Of a stretch of 64,000 nucleotides of DNA, positions 53,214-61,771 are shown piece by piece. The notes under the pieces were generated by a model that was given only the letters and a program-made list of their open reading frames with translations, was not told the DNA's origin and did not search any database. This DNA is from Xaviernesmea rhizosphaerae. GTDB taxonomy: Bacteria > Pseudomonadota > Alphaproteobacteria > Rhizobiales > Rhizobiaceae. The position numbers and the translations under genes are program-made. Numbering within the stretch: the first letter of the stretch is position 1; every line of letters begins with the position of its first letter. The stretch covers positions 1-64,000 of the forward strand of contig NZ_MKIO01000041.1 in the NCBI RefSeq assembly GCF_001938945.1. The letters run 5' to 3'.

Positions 53214-54559
53214 GCAGCCCTTTCGCCCCGACCAATCCCCCATCCCTAAAGCGGATTGACGCCCCGCCCGGTGGTGGCGGCCGGGCGATGCTCGCCACGC
53301 GGCTGATGCGCGTGATCTTCGGCTGCTATCTCGGGGTGGCCACGCTGCTCACCTGTCTTCAGATGGGGCTCGAATACCAGGCCGCGAACCGCAAGCTCCA
53401 GCAGGATATTGCCGGCCTGGAGAAGACGTTTAGCCCGGGGCTCAGCGATGCCATGTGGCGCTACAGCACCGAGGTGATCTCCGGGATCCTCTCGGGCATG
53501 CGCGAAATGCCCGTGGTGACCGGCATCGAGGTGCGCGACGAGAAAGACGCGCTGGTTGCCCGGATCGGCCGGATGAGCGGCGAGCCTTCGGCAGACAGCG
53601 CCGCGACGGGCCTTGCCGATTTCTTCGACCAGCCGCTGACGCAGAGCTTCCCGCTCGTGCATGTGGATGGCAATGGCGTGGCTCATCCGCTAGGCCAGTG
53701 GACGGTCTATTCCGACCGCGCCGTGGTCTTCGAGCAGCTCAAGCGCACGCTGATCATTGTCTTCATCAACTCCACGATGAAGACCGTCATGCTCTGGCTG
53801 ATCTTCGCCTGGGTGATCCGGCGCCTGGTAGGGCGCCCGCTGGCGAAGATCGACGCCTTCGTGCGCGAGATCGACGCCGACAATCTGGGCGCGCGTCCGC
53901 TGGTTCTGGACGCCGACGGCAACAGCGAGTTGCAGACGCTGGCCGCAACGCTGAACAAGATGGTGGAGCGGCTGCGCGCCACCTTCGCCGAGAATGCCGT
54001 GCTCCTGGAGGGCATGCGCGACATGAATTCGACGCTGATGACCAAGGTGGCCGAGCGCACGCGCGAACTGGAGCAGCTGGCGCAGACCGATCTTCTGACC
54101 GGGCTTGCCAATCGGCGCAAGCTCGATGACGTGCTGGAGCGCCAGATCGAGACCGCGCGGGCGCAGGGCGCACCCCTCTCCGTCATTCTCGGCGATGTCG
54201 ACCGCTTCAAGGCCATCAACGATCGCCATGGCCACAAGATCGGCGACAGCGTGCTGGTGGCCTTCGCGGCCATTCTCGGGGCCGATCTGCGGGCGCAGGA
54301 TACGGTGGGGCGCTGGGGCGGCGAGGAATTCATGCTGATCTGCCCGCAGACGGATCTCGATGACGCGCTTGCCATTGCCGAGAGCCTGCGCCTGCGCATC
54401 GAGACGACGCCCCTGCCCAAAGTGGGCTGCCGCACCTGCTCCTTCGGCGCGGCCACGCTGAGACCAGGCGAGACCGCGGACGAGCTGGTGGCGCGCGCCG
54501 ATGCCGCGCTCTACGAGAGCAAGCATCTCGGCCGAAACCGCGTCGCCGCCAGCCGCTGA
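53210..54559 (+). CDS. Membrane diguanylate cyclase with HAMP and GGDEF domains
   Basis: A 449-residue enzyme predicted to make cyclic di-GMP. Membrane helices at about 30-52 and 180-205 enclose a periplasmic sensor; a HAMP-like segment (RRLVGRPLAKIDAFVREID) and coiled coil lead to a GGDEF domain with DRFKAINDRHGHKIGD and the active-site GGEEF (in RWGGEEFMLICP). The inhibitory I-site RxxD (RAQD) lies five residues before it, so product inhibition is expected. It starts at ATG 53210 overlapping the stop of the periplasmic binding protein by four bases. Confidence 0.94.
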   Translation: MSSPFAPTNPPSLKRIDAPPGGGGRAMLATRLMRVIFGCYLGVATLLTCLQMGLEYQAANRKLQQDIAGLEKTFSPGLSDAMWRYSTEVISGILSGMREMPVVTGIEVRDEKDALVARIGRMSGEPSADSAATGLADFFDQPLTQSFPLVHVDGNGVAHPLGQWTVYSDRAVVFEQLKRTLIIVFINSTMKTVMLWLIFAWVIRRLVGRPLAKIDAFVREIDADNLGARPLVLDADGNSELQTLAATLNKMVERLRATFAENAVLLEGMRDMNSTLMTKVAERTRELEQLAQTDLLTGLANRRKLDDVLERQIETARAQGAPLSVILGDVDRFKAINDRHGHKIGDSVLVAFAAILGADLRAQDTVGRWGGEEFMLICPQTDLDDALAIAESLRLRIETTPLPKVGCRTCSFGAATLRPGETADELVARADAALYESKHLGRNRVAASR

Positions 54560-54596
54560 CGCGGTTTTGCCTTGCCTTTTCTTATCGCTCAGGGGC

Positions 54597-55856
54597 TCAG
54601 GAGGGAACCGACGCCGATTGCGGCGCGTCGTCCACGAGATCGCGCGCATCGCCGGCGCCGCGCCCTGCCGCTCCCGGCGCGGCGGAGATCGGCACGGAGG
54701 CCGAGGCTGGCGCCTGCGCCACGGCGCGCACCAGACTGTCGCGCGAAATATCCGACAGCGTCCGCGCCCCCGTCAGCGTCATGGCGACACGCATTTCCTT
54801 GGCGATGACATCCAGAAGGTTTTCCACGCCGGCGCGCCCCGCAGCGGCAAGTGCATAGACGAAAGCGCGGCCGAGCAGCACGCCGTCGGCGCCTTGCGCC
54901 AGCATGCGCACCACATCAAGGCCGGAGCGGATGCCGGAATCCGCCAGAAGCGTCAGCTCGCCTTTCACCGCGTCGGCAATGGCGGGCATGGCATGGGCCG
55001 AGGACAGGACGCCGTCGAGCTGGCGGCCGCCATGGTTGGACACGACGATGCCGTCGGCGCCGAAGCGCACCGCGTCGCGCGCATCCTCGGGATCGAGAAT
55101 GCCCTTGATCACCATCGGCCCCTTCCAGAAATCGCGGATCCATTCCAGATCCTTCCAGCCGATCGAGGGATCGAAATTGGCGCCGAGCCAACCGATATAG
55201 TCCGCGAGCTTGGTCGGCTCGCCGCGATAGGCCGAGATATTGCCGAGATCATGCGGCTTTCCCTTGAGGCCGACATCCACCGCCCAGACCGGATGGGTGA
55301 AGGCCTGCAGCACGCGGCGCAGCGCGGCGTTCGGGCCGGACATGCCGGAATGGGCATCGCGGTAGCGGGCGCCGGGAACGGGCATGTCTACGGTGAACAC
55401 CAGAGTGCGAATGCCGGCGGCCCAGGCGCGCTCCAGCGCGTTCTTCATGAAGCCGCGATCTTTCAGCACGTAGAGCTGGAACCAGATCGGCCGGCCGACC
55501 TGGCTCTGCACCTCCTCGATCGGGCAGACGGAGACGGTGGAGAGCGTGAAGGGAATGCCTCGCGCGGCGGCAGCACGCGCGGCCTGCACCTCCCCACGCC
55601 GGGCATACATGCCGGTGAGCCCGACCGGCGCCAGCGCCACCGGCAGCGACAGGGTTTCGCCTAGGATATTGGCCGTCAGATCCACCTCGCCCACGCTCTT
55701 CAAAACGCGCTGGCGCAGTGCCAGCCCGGCCAGATCCTCGACATTGTGCTTCAGCGTGTGCTCGGCATAGGCGCCACCGTCGATATAGTGGAACAGAAAG
55801 GGCGGCAGGCGGCGACGGGCGGCTTCGCGATAGTCGCTGGCGGAGGAAATAATCAT
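54597..55856 (-). CDS. lldD: FMN-dependent L-lactate dehydrogenase
   Basis: A 419-residue alpha-hydroxy-acid dehydrogenase that oxidises L-lactate to pyruvate at the inner membrane. Family features are SDYREAARRRLPPFLFHYIDGGA at the N-terminus, VALAPVGLTGMYARRGE, FQLYVLKDRGF, and the catalytic VSNHGGRQLDG with the active-site His. About 40 extra residues rich in Ala, Ser and Pro follow the usual C-terminus. The start at 55856 follows AAGGACC. It lies 46 bases after the regulator gene lldR on the same strand, forming an lldR-lldD operon. Confidence 0.92.
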   Translation of the reverse strand: MIISSASDYREAARRRLPPFLFHYIDGGAYAEHTLKHNVEDLAGLALRQRVLKSVGEVDLTANILGETLSLPVALAPVGLTGMYARRGEVQAARAAAARGIPFTLSTVSVCPIEEVQSQVGRPIWFQLYVLKDRGFMKNALERAWAAGIRTLVFTVDMPVPGARYRDAHSGMSGPNAALRRVLQAFTHPVWAVDVGLKGKPHDLGNISAYRGEPTKLADYIGWLGANFDPSIGWKDLEWIRDFWKGPMVIKGILDPEDARDAVRFGADGIVVSNHGGRQLDGVLSSAHAMPAIADAVKGELTLLADSGIRSGLDVVRMLAQGADGVLLGRAFVYALAAAGRAGVENLLDVIAKEMRVAMTLTGARTLSDISRDSLVRAVAQAPASASVPISAAPGAAGRGAGDARDLVDDAPQSASVPS

Positions 55857-55902
55857 CGCAAACGGGTCCTTGAACCGGGAGGGAAGAAAAAACGGGGCAT
55901 CG

Positions 55903-56685
55903 TCAAAGGGAACGGTGATCGGCCCTGGCATGGTCGGCCCCCGCATGATCGGCAAGCACGGCGGCGGCGCGGCGGTGGCGGGCATCGGCCTCGGCCAGCG
56001 GGCGCAGGCTGAGGGCGACATGATCGAGATGCGTGAGGGCCGCCGCGCGCGCTCGCTCCGCGTCCCCCGCCAGAATGGCCTCGGCAATCGCGCGGTGCTG
56101 GCGCGCCAGCGGCTCGGTCGTCTCCGGCTGGCGGTAGAGCGCCCGCAGGCTTTCGGAAATGCTGGCCTGCAGCAGATCGAACAGCCCGGCCATAACCTGG
56201 CGCAGCACGATATTGTGCGAGGCTTCGGCCACCGCCATGTGGAAATCGGCATCCGCTCGGGCCTGCGCCTCGGGATCCTGCGGCCCGGCATCCGTCACCT
56301 GGTCCAGCGCCGCCTGCAGCCGCAGGCGATCGGCGGGGGTGGCGCGCAGGGCGGCATGGGCCGCGGCATCGCCTTCCAGCGAGCGGCGCAGCTCCATCAC
56401 ATCGAGCCAGTAGCCGGGCTCGCCGGCGGCCCTCTCGGTGAGCGGCGAAAGCGCGGCGGCGATCGCGGGCAGAGCCTGCGGGTCGGCCTTTGCCGCCACA
56501 TAGGTGCCGCCGCCCTGCCGGCTGACGAGCCGGCCCCGGCTGATCAGCATCTGCAGCGCCTCACGCAGGCTGGAACGCGAGACGCCGAGGGTAAAGGCAA
56601 GCTGGCGCTCCGACGGCAGCCGGTCGCCCGGCGCCAGCCCGTTCTCGCTCATGATCGTCTCGATCCGCTCGGCCAATCGTGTCAT
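55903..56685 (-). CDS. lldR: GntR/FadR-family regulator of the lactate operon
   Basis: A 260-residue regulator with an N-terminal winged helix (DRLPSERQLAFTLGVSRSSLREALQMLISRGRLVSRQGGGTYV) and a C-terminal FCD ligand domain (DADFHMAVAEASHNIVLRQVM, with the metal-type Asp/His pattern). The start at 56685 follows GGAAGGAGCGGGAGTG. It precedes lldD and has a perfect FadR-type palindrome (56732-56748) upstream, so autoregulation with lactate as effector is likely. The C-terminus ends in a His/Ala-rich tail (HAGADHARADHRSL). Confidence 0.9.
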   Translation of the reverse strand: MTRLAERIETIMSENGLAPGDRLPSERQLAFTLGVSRSSLREALQMLISRGRLVSRQGGGTYVAAKADPQALPAIAAALSPLTERAAGEPGYWLDVMELRRSLEGDAAAHAALRATPADRLRLQAALDQVTDAGPQDPEAQARADADFHMAVAEASHNIVLRQVMAGLFDLLQASISESLRALYRQPETTEPLARQHRAIAEAILAGDAERARAAALTHLDHVALSLRPLAEADARHRRAAAVLADHAGADHARADHRSL

Positions 56686-56731
56686 CACTCCCGCTCCTTC
56701 CCGACTGTCGCCACCGACACCCCCTATCGGC

Positions 56732-56748
56732 AAATGGTCAGACCATTT
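56732..56748. promoter_or_regulatory. FadR/LldR-type operator upstream of lldR
   Basis: AAATGGTCAGACCATTT is a perfect 17-base palindrome with the TGGTNNGACCA-like core seen for LldR/PdhR regulators. It lies about 47 bases before the lldR start on the minus strand. Confidence 0.7.
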
Positions 56749-56819
56749 AGGACAGTTTTGCCTTGATTTCGGCGCTAAAACCGGTGATGACGCGTCCTGT
56801 GCGGGAAGTCAAACACTAT

Positions 56820-56834
56820 AATGGTCCGACCATT
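56820..56834. promoter_or_regulatory. Second LldR-type operator, facing the FUSC gene
   Basis: AATGGTCCGACCATT is a perfect 15-base palindrome with the same half-sites (AATGGTC/GACCATT) as the site at 56732-56748, 88 bases away centre to centre (about 87). It is nearer to the FUSC gene, so one regulator may control both divergent genes or form a DNA loop. Confidence 0.7.
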
Positions 56835-56925
56835 TTTGTCACCGTCGCGAAAGGTTCGGCTGCGATCCTTTGGGTATGGCCGGAAACGAAGCTCAAGCAC
56901 GAGACCCGGGACGAAGGAAGAGACG

Positions 56926-58836
56926 ATGCAGGACGGCACGCAGGGCAGAACCAAGAGCCTCGCACGGTTGATCCGGGCGGCGGATGCGTCCTATCAGATG
57001 GCCGAGGCCGACAGGCCGGGCGGCGCCGGCGGTCTCAATGCCGCGTTGCGCCGAGCGGCGCGCTGGCTGGAGCTGCGCTCCTTCGGCCTGACGCCGGAGC
57101 ATTTCACCCTGTCGGAAGGGCTGCGGGCGGCCTTTGCCGTCGCCGTGCCGCTGTTGCTGGTGCTCCTGACCGGGCAGCACCAGTTCGGCTGGTCGGTCTA
57201 TGCCGCCTTCTGGCTCTGTCTGTGCGATGTTGCCGGACCGGACGGCCTGAGACGGCGGCTTTTGCTGATCTTCGTGCTGGTGGGCACGGTCATCGCCTTT
57301 GCCGGGGCCTGGGCCGCCTCCTTCGGCTGGGCGGCGGCCATGATCGCCGGCACGCTTCTGGTCTTCCTCGCCATCGCCCTGCCCTATCGTCTCGCCCATT
57401 CTGCCATGCTGGCCACGCTGCTCGCCGTGGTGGCGGTGGTGGCGGTCGGTTATCCTGAGCCGGTGGACAAGGCGGCCATCCTCGCCTTCGCCTTCTTTGC
57501 CGGCAGCCTCTGGGCCTATCTGCTGATCGTGGTGTTCTGGCGCATCGATCCGCTGCTGCCGCTCAAGCAGGACACCGTCGCCCTCTATGCCCGCCTTGCC
57601 GACATGGCCTTCGATCTGGCGGCAACCGGCAACGAGCCGCATCGCGATGCGCGGTGGCATCCCGAACATGCCGCCCATCGCCGCTCCGTGCGCATCGCCA
57701 TCGAGCGGCTGCGGCTGCTGCTCGCCCGCTATGACGGCCCGGCCGAAGCCTCCGTCGCGCCGACCCGGCGACTGCTCAAGGCGGGTGAGGCCACGTTCAA
57801 CGCCTTGATCGCGCTGGAACATGGCTTCATCACCGGTCATGGCGCGGCCGACGAGCGCATCGCCGTGGCCAAGCTTTTGCGCAACACGCTGATCGCGGCG
57901 CAGATGACGGTCGCAGGCGTGCCGGACATGCAGGTGCTGCTCGCCCGGCGTCTCAAGCGGCTCGGCCGCGCGCGCGCGACGATCGACGACCCCATGCTTG
58001 CCGGCATTCTGGAGGCGGTGCGCCTGAGCCTCCTGCCGCTGACCGGCCAGGGGCAGGCCCGGCCGCTGTCGACGCTCAGCCCGCCGCCCTTGCCCGGTTT
58101 TTCCGTGGCCCTGCGCCAGGGCATCCGCCAGGCCGCCTGCGTGCTGTTCGTCTATTCCATCGCCCGCCTCTTCGGGCTCGGCTATCCCTATTGGGCGGCG
58201 ATGGCGACCGTGGTCGTGCTCCAGGGCAATGCCCGCATCACCTGGACGCGCAGCATCGAGCGCGTGCTCGGCAGCCTCACCGGCGGCTTCGTGGCGCTGG
58301 CGCTCCTGGAACTGATCGATGCGCGCGCCATCCTCGTGCCGATCGCCGTGCTGCTGACCGGCTGGACCATTGCGCTGCGCACGGTCAACTACACCGTCTT
58401 CGTCGTCACGCTGACCATGCTGTTCATCTTCGTCACCGAGCTTTTGACCCCCGGCGCCGGCATCGCCTCGGCCCGCATCCTCGACAACACACTGGGCAGC
58501 CTCGCCGCCGTGCTGGCCGTGCTGCTGCTCTGGCCGGAGCGCGGCCCCGGCCTGCCCGCCCTGATCGACAAGGGACTGGCCAGCAATGGCGCCTATCTCG
58601 AGGCGGTGCGCCAGAATGTCGAACCCGAGAGCCTGGAGGAAACCCGCCGCGCCGCAGGCCTCGCCAGCATCGCGGCGGAGGTGGCGCTGCATGATCTCGG
58701 CGGGCTGACGCGCCGCTGGTATCGGCTGGACCAGCGCCATTCCGAGGCCCTGCGGAGCCTGCGCCTTCTCGCCGGCGAGGCCGCCTCCGCCTGGCACAAA
58801 AGGCTGGGTGGCGGCGATCTCAGCCGCGATGGTTGA
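56926..58836 (+). CDS. FUSC family membrane protein (aromatic acid exporter-like)
   Basis: A 636-residue protein with two hydrophobic blocks (about 75-220 and 395-535), each of several helices, separated by a cytoplasmic helical region. This repeated layout and the pattern YPYWAAMATVVVLQGNARITWTRSIERVLGSLTGG match FUSC/AaeB-type efflux proteins. GGAAG lies shortly before the ATG at 56926. Its divergent position from lldR, with a shared-type operator (56820-56834), suggests co-regulation with lactate use. The exported substrate is unknown. Confidence 0.85.
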   Translation: MQDGTQGRTKSLARLIRAADASYQMAEADRPGGAGGLNAALRRAARWLELRSFGLTPEHFTLSEGLRAAFAVAVPLLLVLLTGQHQFGWSVYAAFWLCLCDVAGPDGLRRRLLLIFVLVGTVIAFAGAWAASFGWAAAMIAGTLLVFLAIALPYRLAHSAMLATLLAVVAVVAVGYPEPVDKAAILAFAFFAGSLWAYLLIVVFWRIDPLLPLKQDTVALYARLADMAFDLAATGNEPHRDARWHPEHAAHRRSVRIAIERLRLLLARYDGPAEASVAPTRRLLKAGEATFNALIALEHGFITGHGAADERIAVAKLLRNTLIAAQMTVAGVPDMQVLLARRLKRLGRARATIDDPMLAGILEAVRLSLLPLTGQGQARPLSTLSPPPLPGFSVALRQGIRQAACVLFVYSIARLFGLGYPYWAAMATVVVLQGNARITWTRSIERVLGSLTGGFVALALLELIDARAILVPIAVLLTGWTIALRTVNYTVFVVTLTMLFIFVTELLTPGAGIASARILDNTLGSLAAVLAVLLLWPERGPGLPALIDKGLASNGAYLEAVRQNVEPESLEETRRAAGLASIAAEVALHDLGGLTRRWYRLDQRHSEALRSLRLLAGEAASAWHKRLGGGDLSRDG

Positions 58837-59138
58837 CCTCAAGCGCAAGCGCCGGCATTCAGGAGCGCGGGCCGCGGGGCGGCCTGCATCAAGGCCCGCA
58901 ATAACGCATTGATCTCAATGGGAATAATGCCACTTCAGACGGCCGGCGCCTCGTCCCGGCAGGCAACTTTGCCTTGCGCGGGGGCCAGGCGGAAAAGGCC
59001 TTCACAACCCATTTTCCCAAAACCCTGAATTTTGGTCGAGCCTTCCGCGAAAATCTCCATAAATGAAAAAGCCTTCCTCGCGCCCGCCTATTTCTATTGA
59101 AACTATAGACAATATAGTTGAACCCGTAGGAGGCACGG
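58837..59138. other. Intergenic region upstream of the RbsB-type gene
   Basis: About 300 bases. A seven-base stem GCGGGCC/GGCCCGC (58867-58873 and 58893-58899) may end the FUSC transcript. The small palindrome CATTGATCTCAATG occurs near 58905, and an operator-like palindrome lies at 59101-59119. No gene was recognised. Confidence 0.45.
59101..59119. promoter_or_regulatory. Operator-like palindrome before the RbsB-type gene
   Basis: AACTATA-GACAA-TATAGTT is a perfect inverted repeat of seven bases with a five-base spacer. It sits eight bases before the AGGAGG ribosome binding site of the binding-protein gene, a good place for a repressor. The regulator is not encoded in the window as far as I can see. 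Confidence 0.6.
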
Positions 59139-60146
59139 ATGCGCGAAGCGAACAAGGGCGGCTGGTTTCAGCGCCGGGACATTCTGAAATGGTCGGCGGT
59201 CGCCGGCGTGGCGGCGGCCGGCACGACGCTTCTCTCAGGCACCATGGCCTTTGCACAGGAAGGCTCGCTGAAGGGCAAGCGGATCGGCATCAGCACCGCC
59301 GGCACCGACCATTTCTTCGACCTGCAGGCCTATAATGCCCAGATCGAAGAGGTGAAGCGGCTCGGCGGCGAGCCGATCGCGGTGGATGCCGGGCGCAATG
59401 ACGGCAAGCTGGTCTCGCAGCTTCAGACGCTGATCGCGCAGAAGCCGGATGCGATCGTGCAGCTGCTCGGCACGGTCTCGGTCATCGACCCCTGGCTCAA
59501 GCGGGCGCGCGATGCCGGCATTCCGGTGCTGACCATCGATGTCGGCTCCAGCCACTCGCTGAACAATTCGACTTCGGACAATTGGGGCATCGGCAAGGAC
59601 CTCGCTTTGCAGCTGGTCTCCGATATCGGCGGCGAAGGCAATATCGTCGTCTTCAACGGCTTTTATGGCGTGACCCCCTGCGCCATCCGCTATGACCAGC
59701 TGGTCAATGTGGTGAAATACTATCCCAAGGTGAAGATCCTGCAGCCGGAGCTGCGCGACGTGATCCCCAACACGGTGCAGGACGCCTTCTCGCAGATCAC
59801 GGCGATCCTCAACAAATATCCCGAGAAGGGCTCGATCAAGGCGATCTGGTCGGCCTGGGACGTGCCGCAGCTCGGCGCCACCCAGGCGCTGGTCGCCGCC
59901 GGCCGCACCGAGATCAAGACCTATGGCGTGGATGGCAGCCCGGAAGTGCTGCAGCTGGTGGCCGATCCCAAGTCTCCGGCCGCCGCCGACGTGGCGCAGC
60001 AGCCGGCCGAACTCGGCCGAACCGCCATCCGCAACGTCGCCCGGCTGCTCGCGGGCGAGACGCTGCCGCGCGAGACCTATGTGCCGGCGCTGATCGCCAA
60101 CAAGGCCAATGTCGGCGAGGTTTCCAAGAAACTCGGCATCGGCTGA
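59139..60146 (+). CDS. RbsB-type substrate-binding protein of an ABC importer
   Basis: A 335-residue periplasmic binding protein with a Tat-type signal (QRRDILKWSAVAGVAAAG, cleavage near AFA-QE at about 40) and a type-I sugar-binding fold: KRIGISTAGTDHFFDLQAYNAQIEEVKRLGG, then LIAQKPDAIVQLLG, AGIPVLTIDV and TYGVDGSPEVLQLV. AGGAGG precedes the ATG. It heads an operon with one double ATPase and two permeases. The fold normally binds pentoses or autoinducers, but the linked SfnB-like gene raises a sulfur-compound ligand. Confidence 0.92.
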   Translation: MREANKGGWFQRRDILKWSAVAGVAAAGTTLLSGTMAFAQEGSLKGKRIGISTAGTDHFFDLQAYNAQIEEVKRLGGEPIAVDAGRNDGKLVSQLQTLIAQKPDAIVQLLGTVSVIDPWLKRARDAGIPVLTIDVGSSHSLNNSTSDNWGIGKDLALQLVSDIGGEGNIVVFNGFYGVTPCAIRYDQLVNVVKYYPKVKILQPELRDVIPNTVQDAFSQITAILNKYPEKGSIKAIWSAWDVPQLGATQALVAAGRTEIKTYGVDGSPEVLQLVADPKSPAAADVAQQPAELGRTAIRNVARLLAGETLPRETYVPALIANKANVGEVSKKLGIG

Positions 60147-60168
60147 TCCTCCCCGGCCCGATGTCTAA

Positions 60169-60196
60169 GGGGTCAGGACCACGCGTTTCTGACCCC
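60169..60196 (+). terminator. Intercistronic hairpin after the binding-protein gene
   Basis: GGGGTCAG (60169-60176) pairs perfectly with CTGACCCC (60189-60196) around a 12-base loop, in the 95-base gap before the ATPase gene. As in the first ABC operon, it may protect the upstream message and raise binding-protein levels. Confidence 0.55.
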
Positions 60197-60241
60197 GGCG
60201 CGCTTCCGCTTCAAAGTCGCGACAATTCCGGCGAGGTTTCT

Positions 60242-61771
60242 ATGACAACTCCCCCATCCGACACCATCATCCGCCTCGATGGCATCGAGAAAAGCTTCGG
60301 CGGCGCCAAGGCGCTCTCGGGCGTCTCGCTGGCGATCGAGCGCGGCACGGTACACGGGCTGGTGGGCCAGAACGGCGCCGGCAAATCGACCCTGATCAAG
60401 CTGCTCGCCGGGCTGCACCAGCCGGATGCCGGCACCATTGAGATCGACGGCCAGCGGCTGACGCACATCACCCCGCATGCGGTGGAAAGCCTCGGAATTC
60501 ATTTCATCCATCAGGACCGGCTGCTGGTGCCGACCTTCACCGTCGGCGAGGCGCTGTTTCTCGGGCGCGAGCCGCGCATTGCCGGCACGCCCTTCCTCGA
60601 CCGGCGGCAGATGCAGCGCCGAGCGCGGGAGGTGCTGCAGCGCTATTTCGGCCTCAGCCTGCCGAATTCGGCGCTGATCGCCGATCTCTCCACCGCCGAG
60701 AAGCAGATCGTCCAGATCACCCGGGCGCTGCTCGATCAGCCAAAGGTGCTGGTGTTCGACGAGCCCACGGCCGCGCTGGTCAAGCGCGAGGCCGACCTCC
60801 TGTTCCAGCTGATCCGCCGACTGCGCGAGGATGGTATCACCGTCATCTATATCTCGCACTACCTGCAGGAGATCGAGGCGCTGTGCGACCGCGTCACGGT
60901 TCTGCGCAATGGCCGCGATGTCGCGACCAAGGCCCTCTCCGAAACCTCGGCCAGCGAGATTGCCGGGCTGATGGTCAACCGCGAGATCGGCGATCTCTTT
61001 CCCGTACGCGAAAAGGCGCCGGGCGAGCCGCTTCTGACCGTCGACCGCCTCAGCGCGCCCGGACGCTACCACGATGTCAGCCTGACGCTGCATCGTGGCG
61101 AGGTTCTGGGCCTGATCGGCCTGCTCGGCTCGGGCGCCAAGGAATTCCTGCGCACGCTCTTCGGACTGGAGACGGCCGCATCGGGCACGGTGACGGTTCA
61201 GGGTCAGGCACCGTGGCAGGCAAGCCCGGTGCAGGCGGCGCGGCGCCGGCTGGCGCTGGTGCCGGAGGATCGCCGCCGCCATGGGGTCGCCCTCGATCTC
61301 TCGGTCAAGGAGAACACCACGCTCGCCAGCCTCTCCCGCTTCACCCGGCTCGGCCTGATCGACCGCACGGCCGAAGAGAGCGAAACCGACCGGCTGATCA
61401 CCCGGCTGCAGGTCAAGACCGAGGGGCGGGAAGCGCTGCTCAGAACGCTTTCGGGCGGCAACCAGCAGAAGGTGGCGATCGCCAAATGGCTCAGCCGGCA
61501 GTCCGATATCTACCTGCTCGACGAGCCGACCGTCGGCGTCGACATCGCCGCCAAGGTGGAGATCTACGCGCTGATCGCCGAACTCGCCGAGAAGGGCGCG
61601 GGCGTCATCGTGCTCTCCTCCGACCTCAACGAACTGATCGGCCTCACAGATCGCATCCTCATCTTCTTCCGCGGCGAGATCCTGCGCACGGTGACGTCGG
61701 AAACGGCGACCGTGGACGCGCTTCTTGCCGATGTCACCGGTTCCTCGGAGTTGACCCGCCATGCTGGCTGA
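60242..61771 (+). CDS. RbsA/MglA-type ABC transporter ATP-binding protein
   Basis: A 509-residue protein with two tandem nucleotide-binding domains. The first has Walker A GQNGAGKST (about 40-48), LSTAEKQIVQITRALL and VLVFDEPTAALV. The second has a degenerate Walker A (LLGSGAKEFLRTLFG), as normal for RbsA/MglA, and LSGGNQQKVAIAKWLS with IYLLDEPTVGVDI. GAGG lies before the ATG at 60242. It overlaps the following permease gene by 11 bases and energises the same importer. Confidence 0.95.
   Translation: MTTPPSDTIIRLDGIEKSFGGAKALSGVSLAIERGTVHGLVGQNGAGKSTLIKLLAGLHQPDAGTIEIDGQRLTHITPHAVESLGIHFIHQDRLLVPTFTVGEALFLGREPRIAGTPFLDRRQMQRRAREVLQRYFGLSLPNSALIADLSTAEKQIVQITRALLDQPKVLVFDEPTAALVKREADLLFQLIRRLREDGITVIYISHYLQEIEALCDRVTVLRNGRDVATKALSETSASEIAGLMVNREIGDLFPVREKAPGEPLLTVDRLSAPGRYHDVSLTLHRGEVLGLIGLLGSGAKEFLRTLFGLETAASGTVTVQGQAPWQASPVQAARRRLALVPEDRRRHGVALDLSVKENTTLASLSRFTRLGLIDRTAEESETDRLITRLQVKTEGREALLRTLSGGNQQKVAIAKWLSRQSDIYLLDEPTVGVDIAAKVEIYALIAELAEKGAGVIVLSSDLNELIGLTDRILIFFRGEILRTVTSETATVDALLADVTGSSELTRHAG

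Noticed and set aside
56893..58848. 651-codon minus-strand frame opposite the FUSC gene
   Set aside because: Shadow frame; the plus-strand frame has clear repeated membrane blocks and a ribosome binding site.
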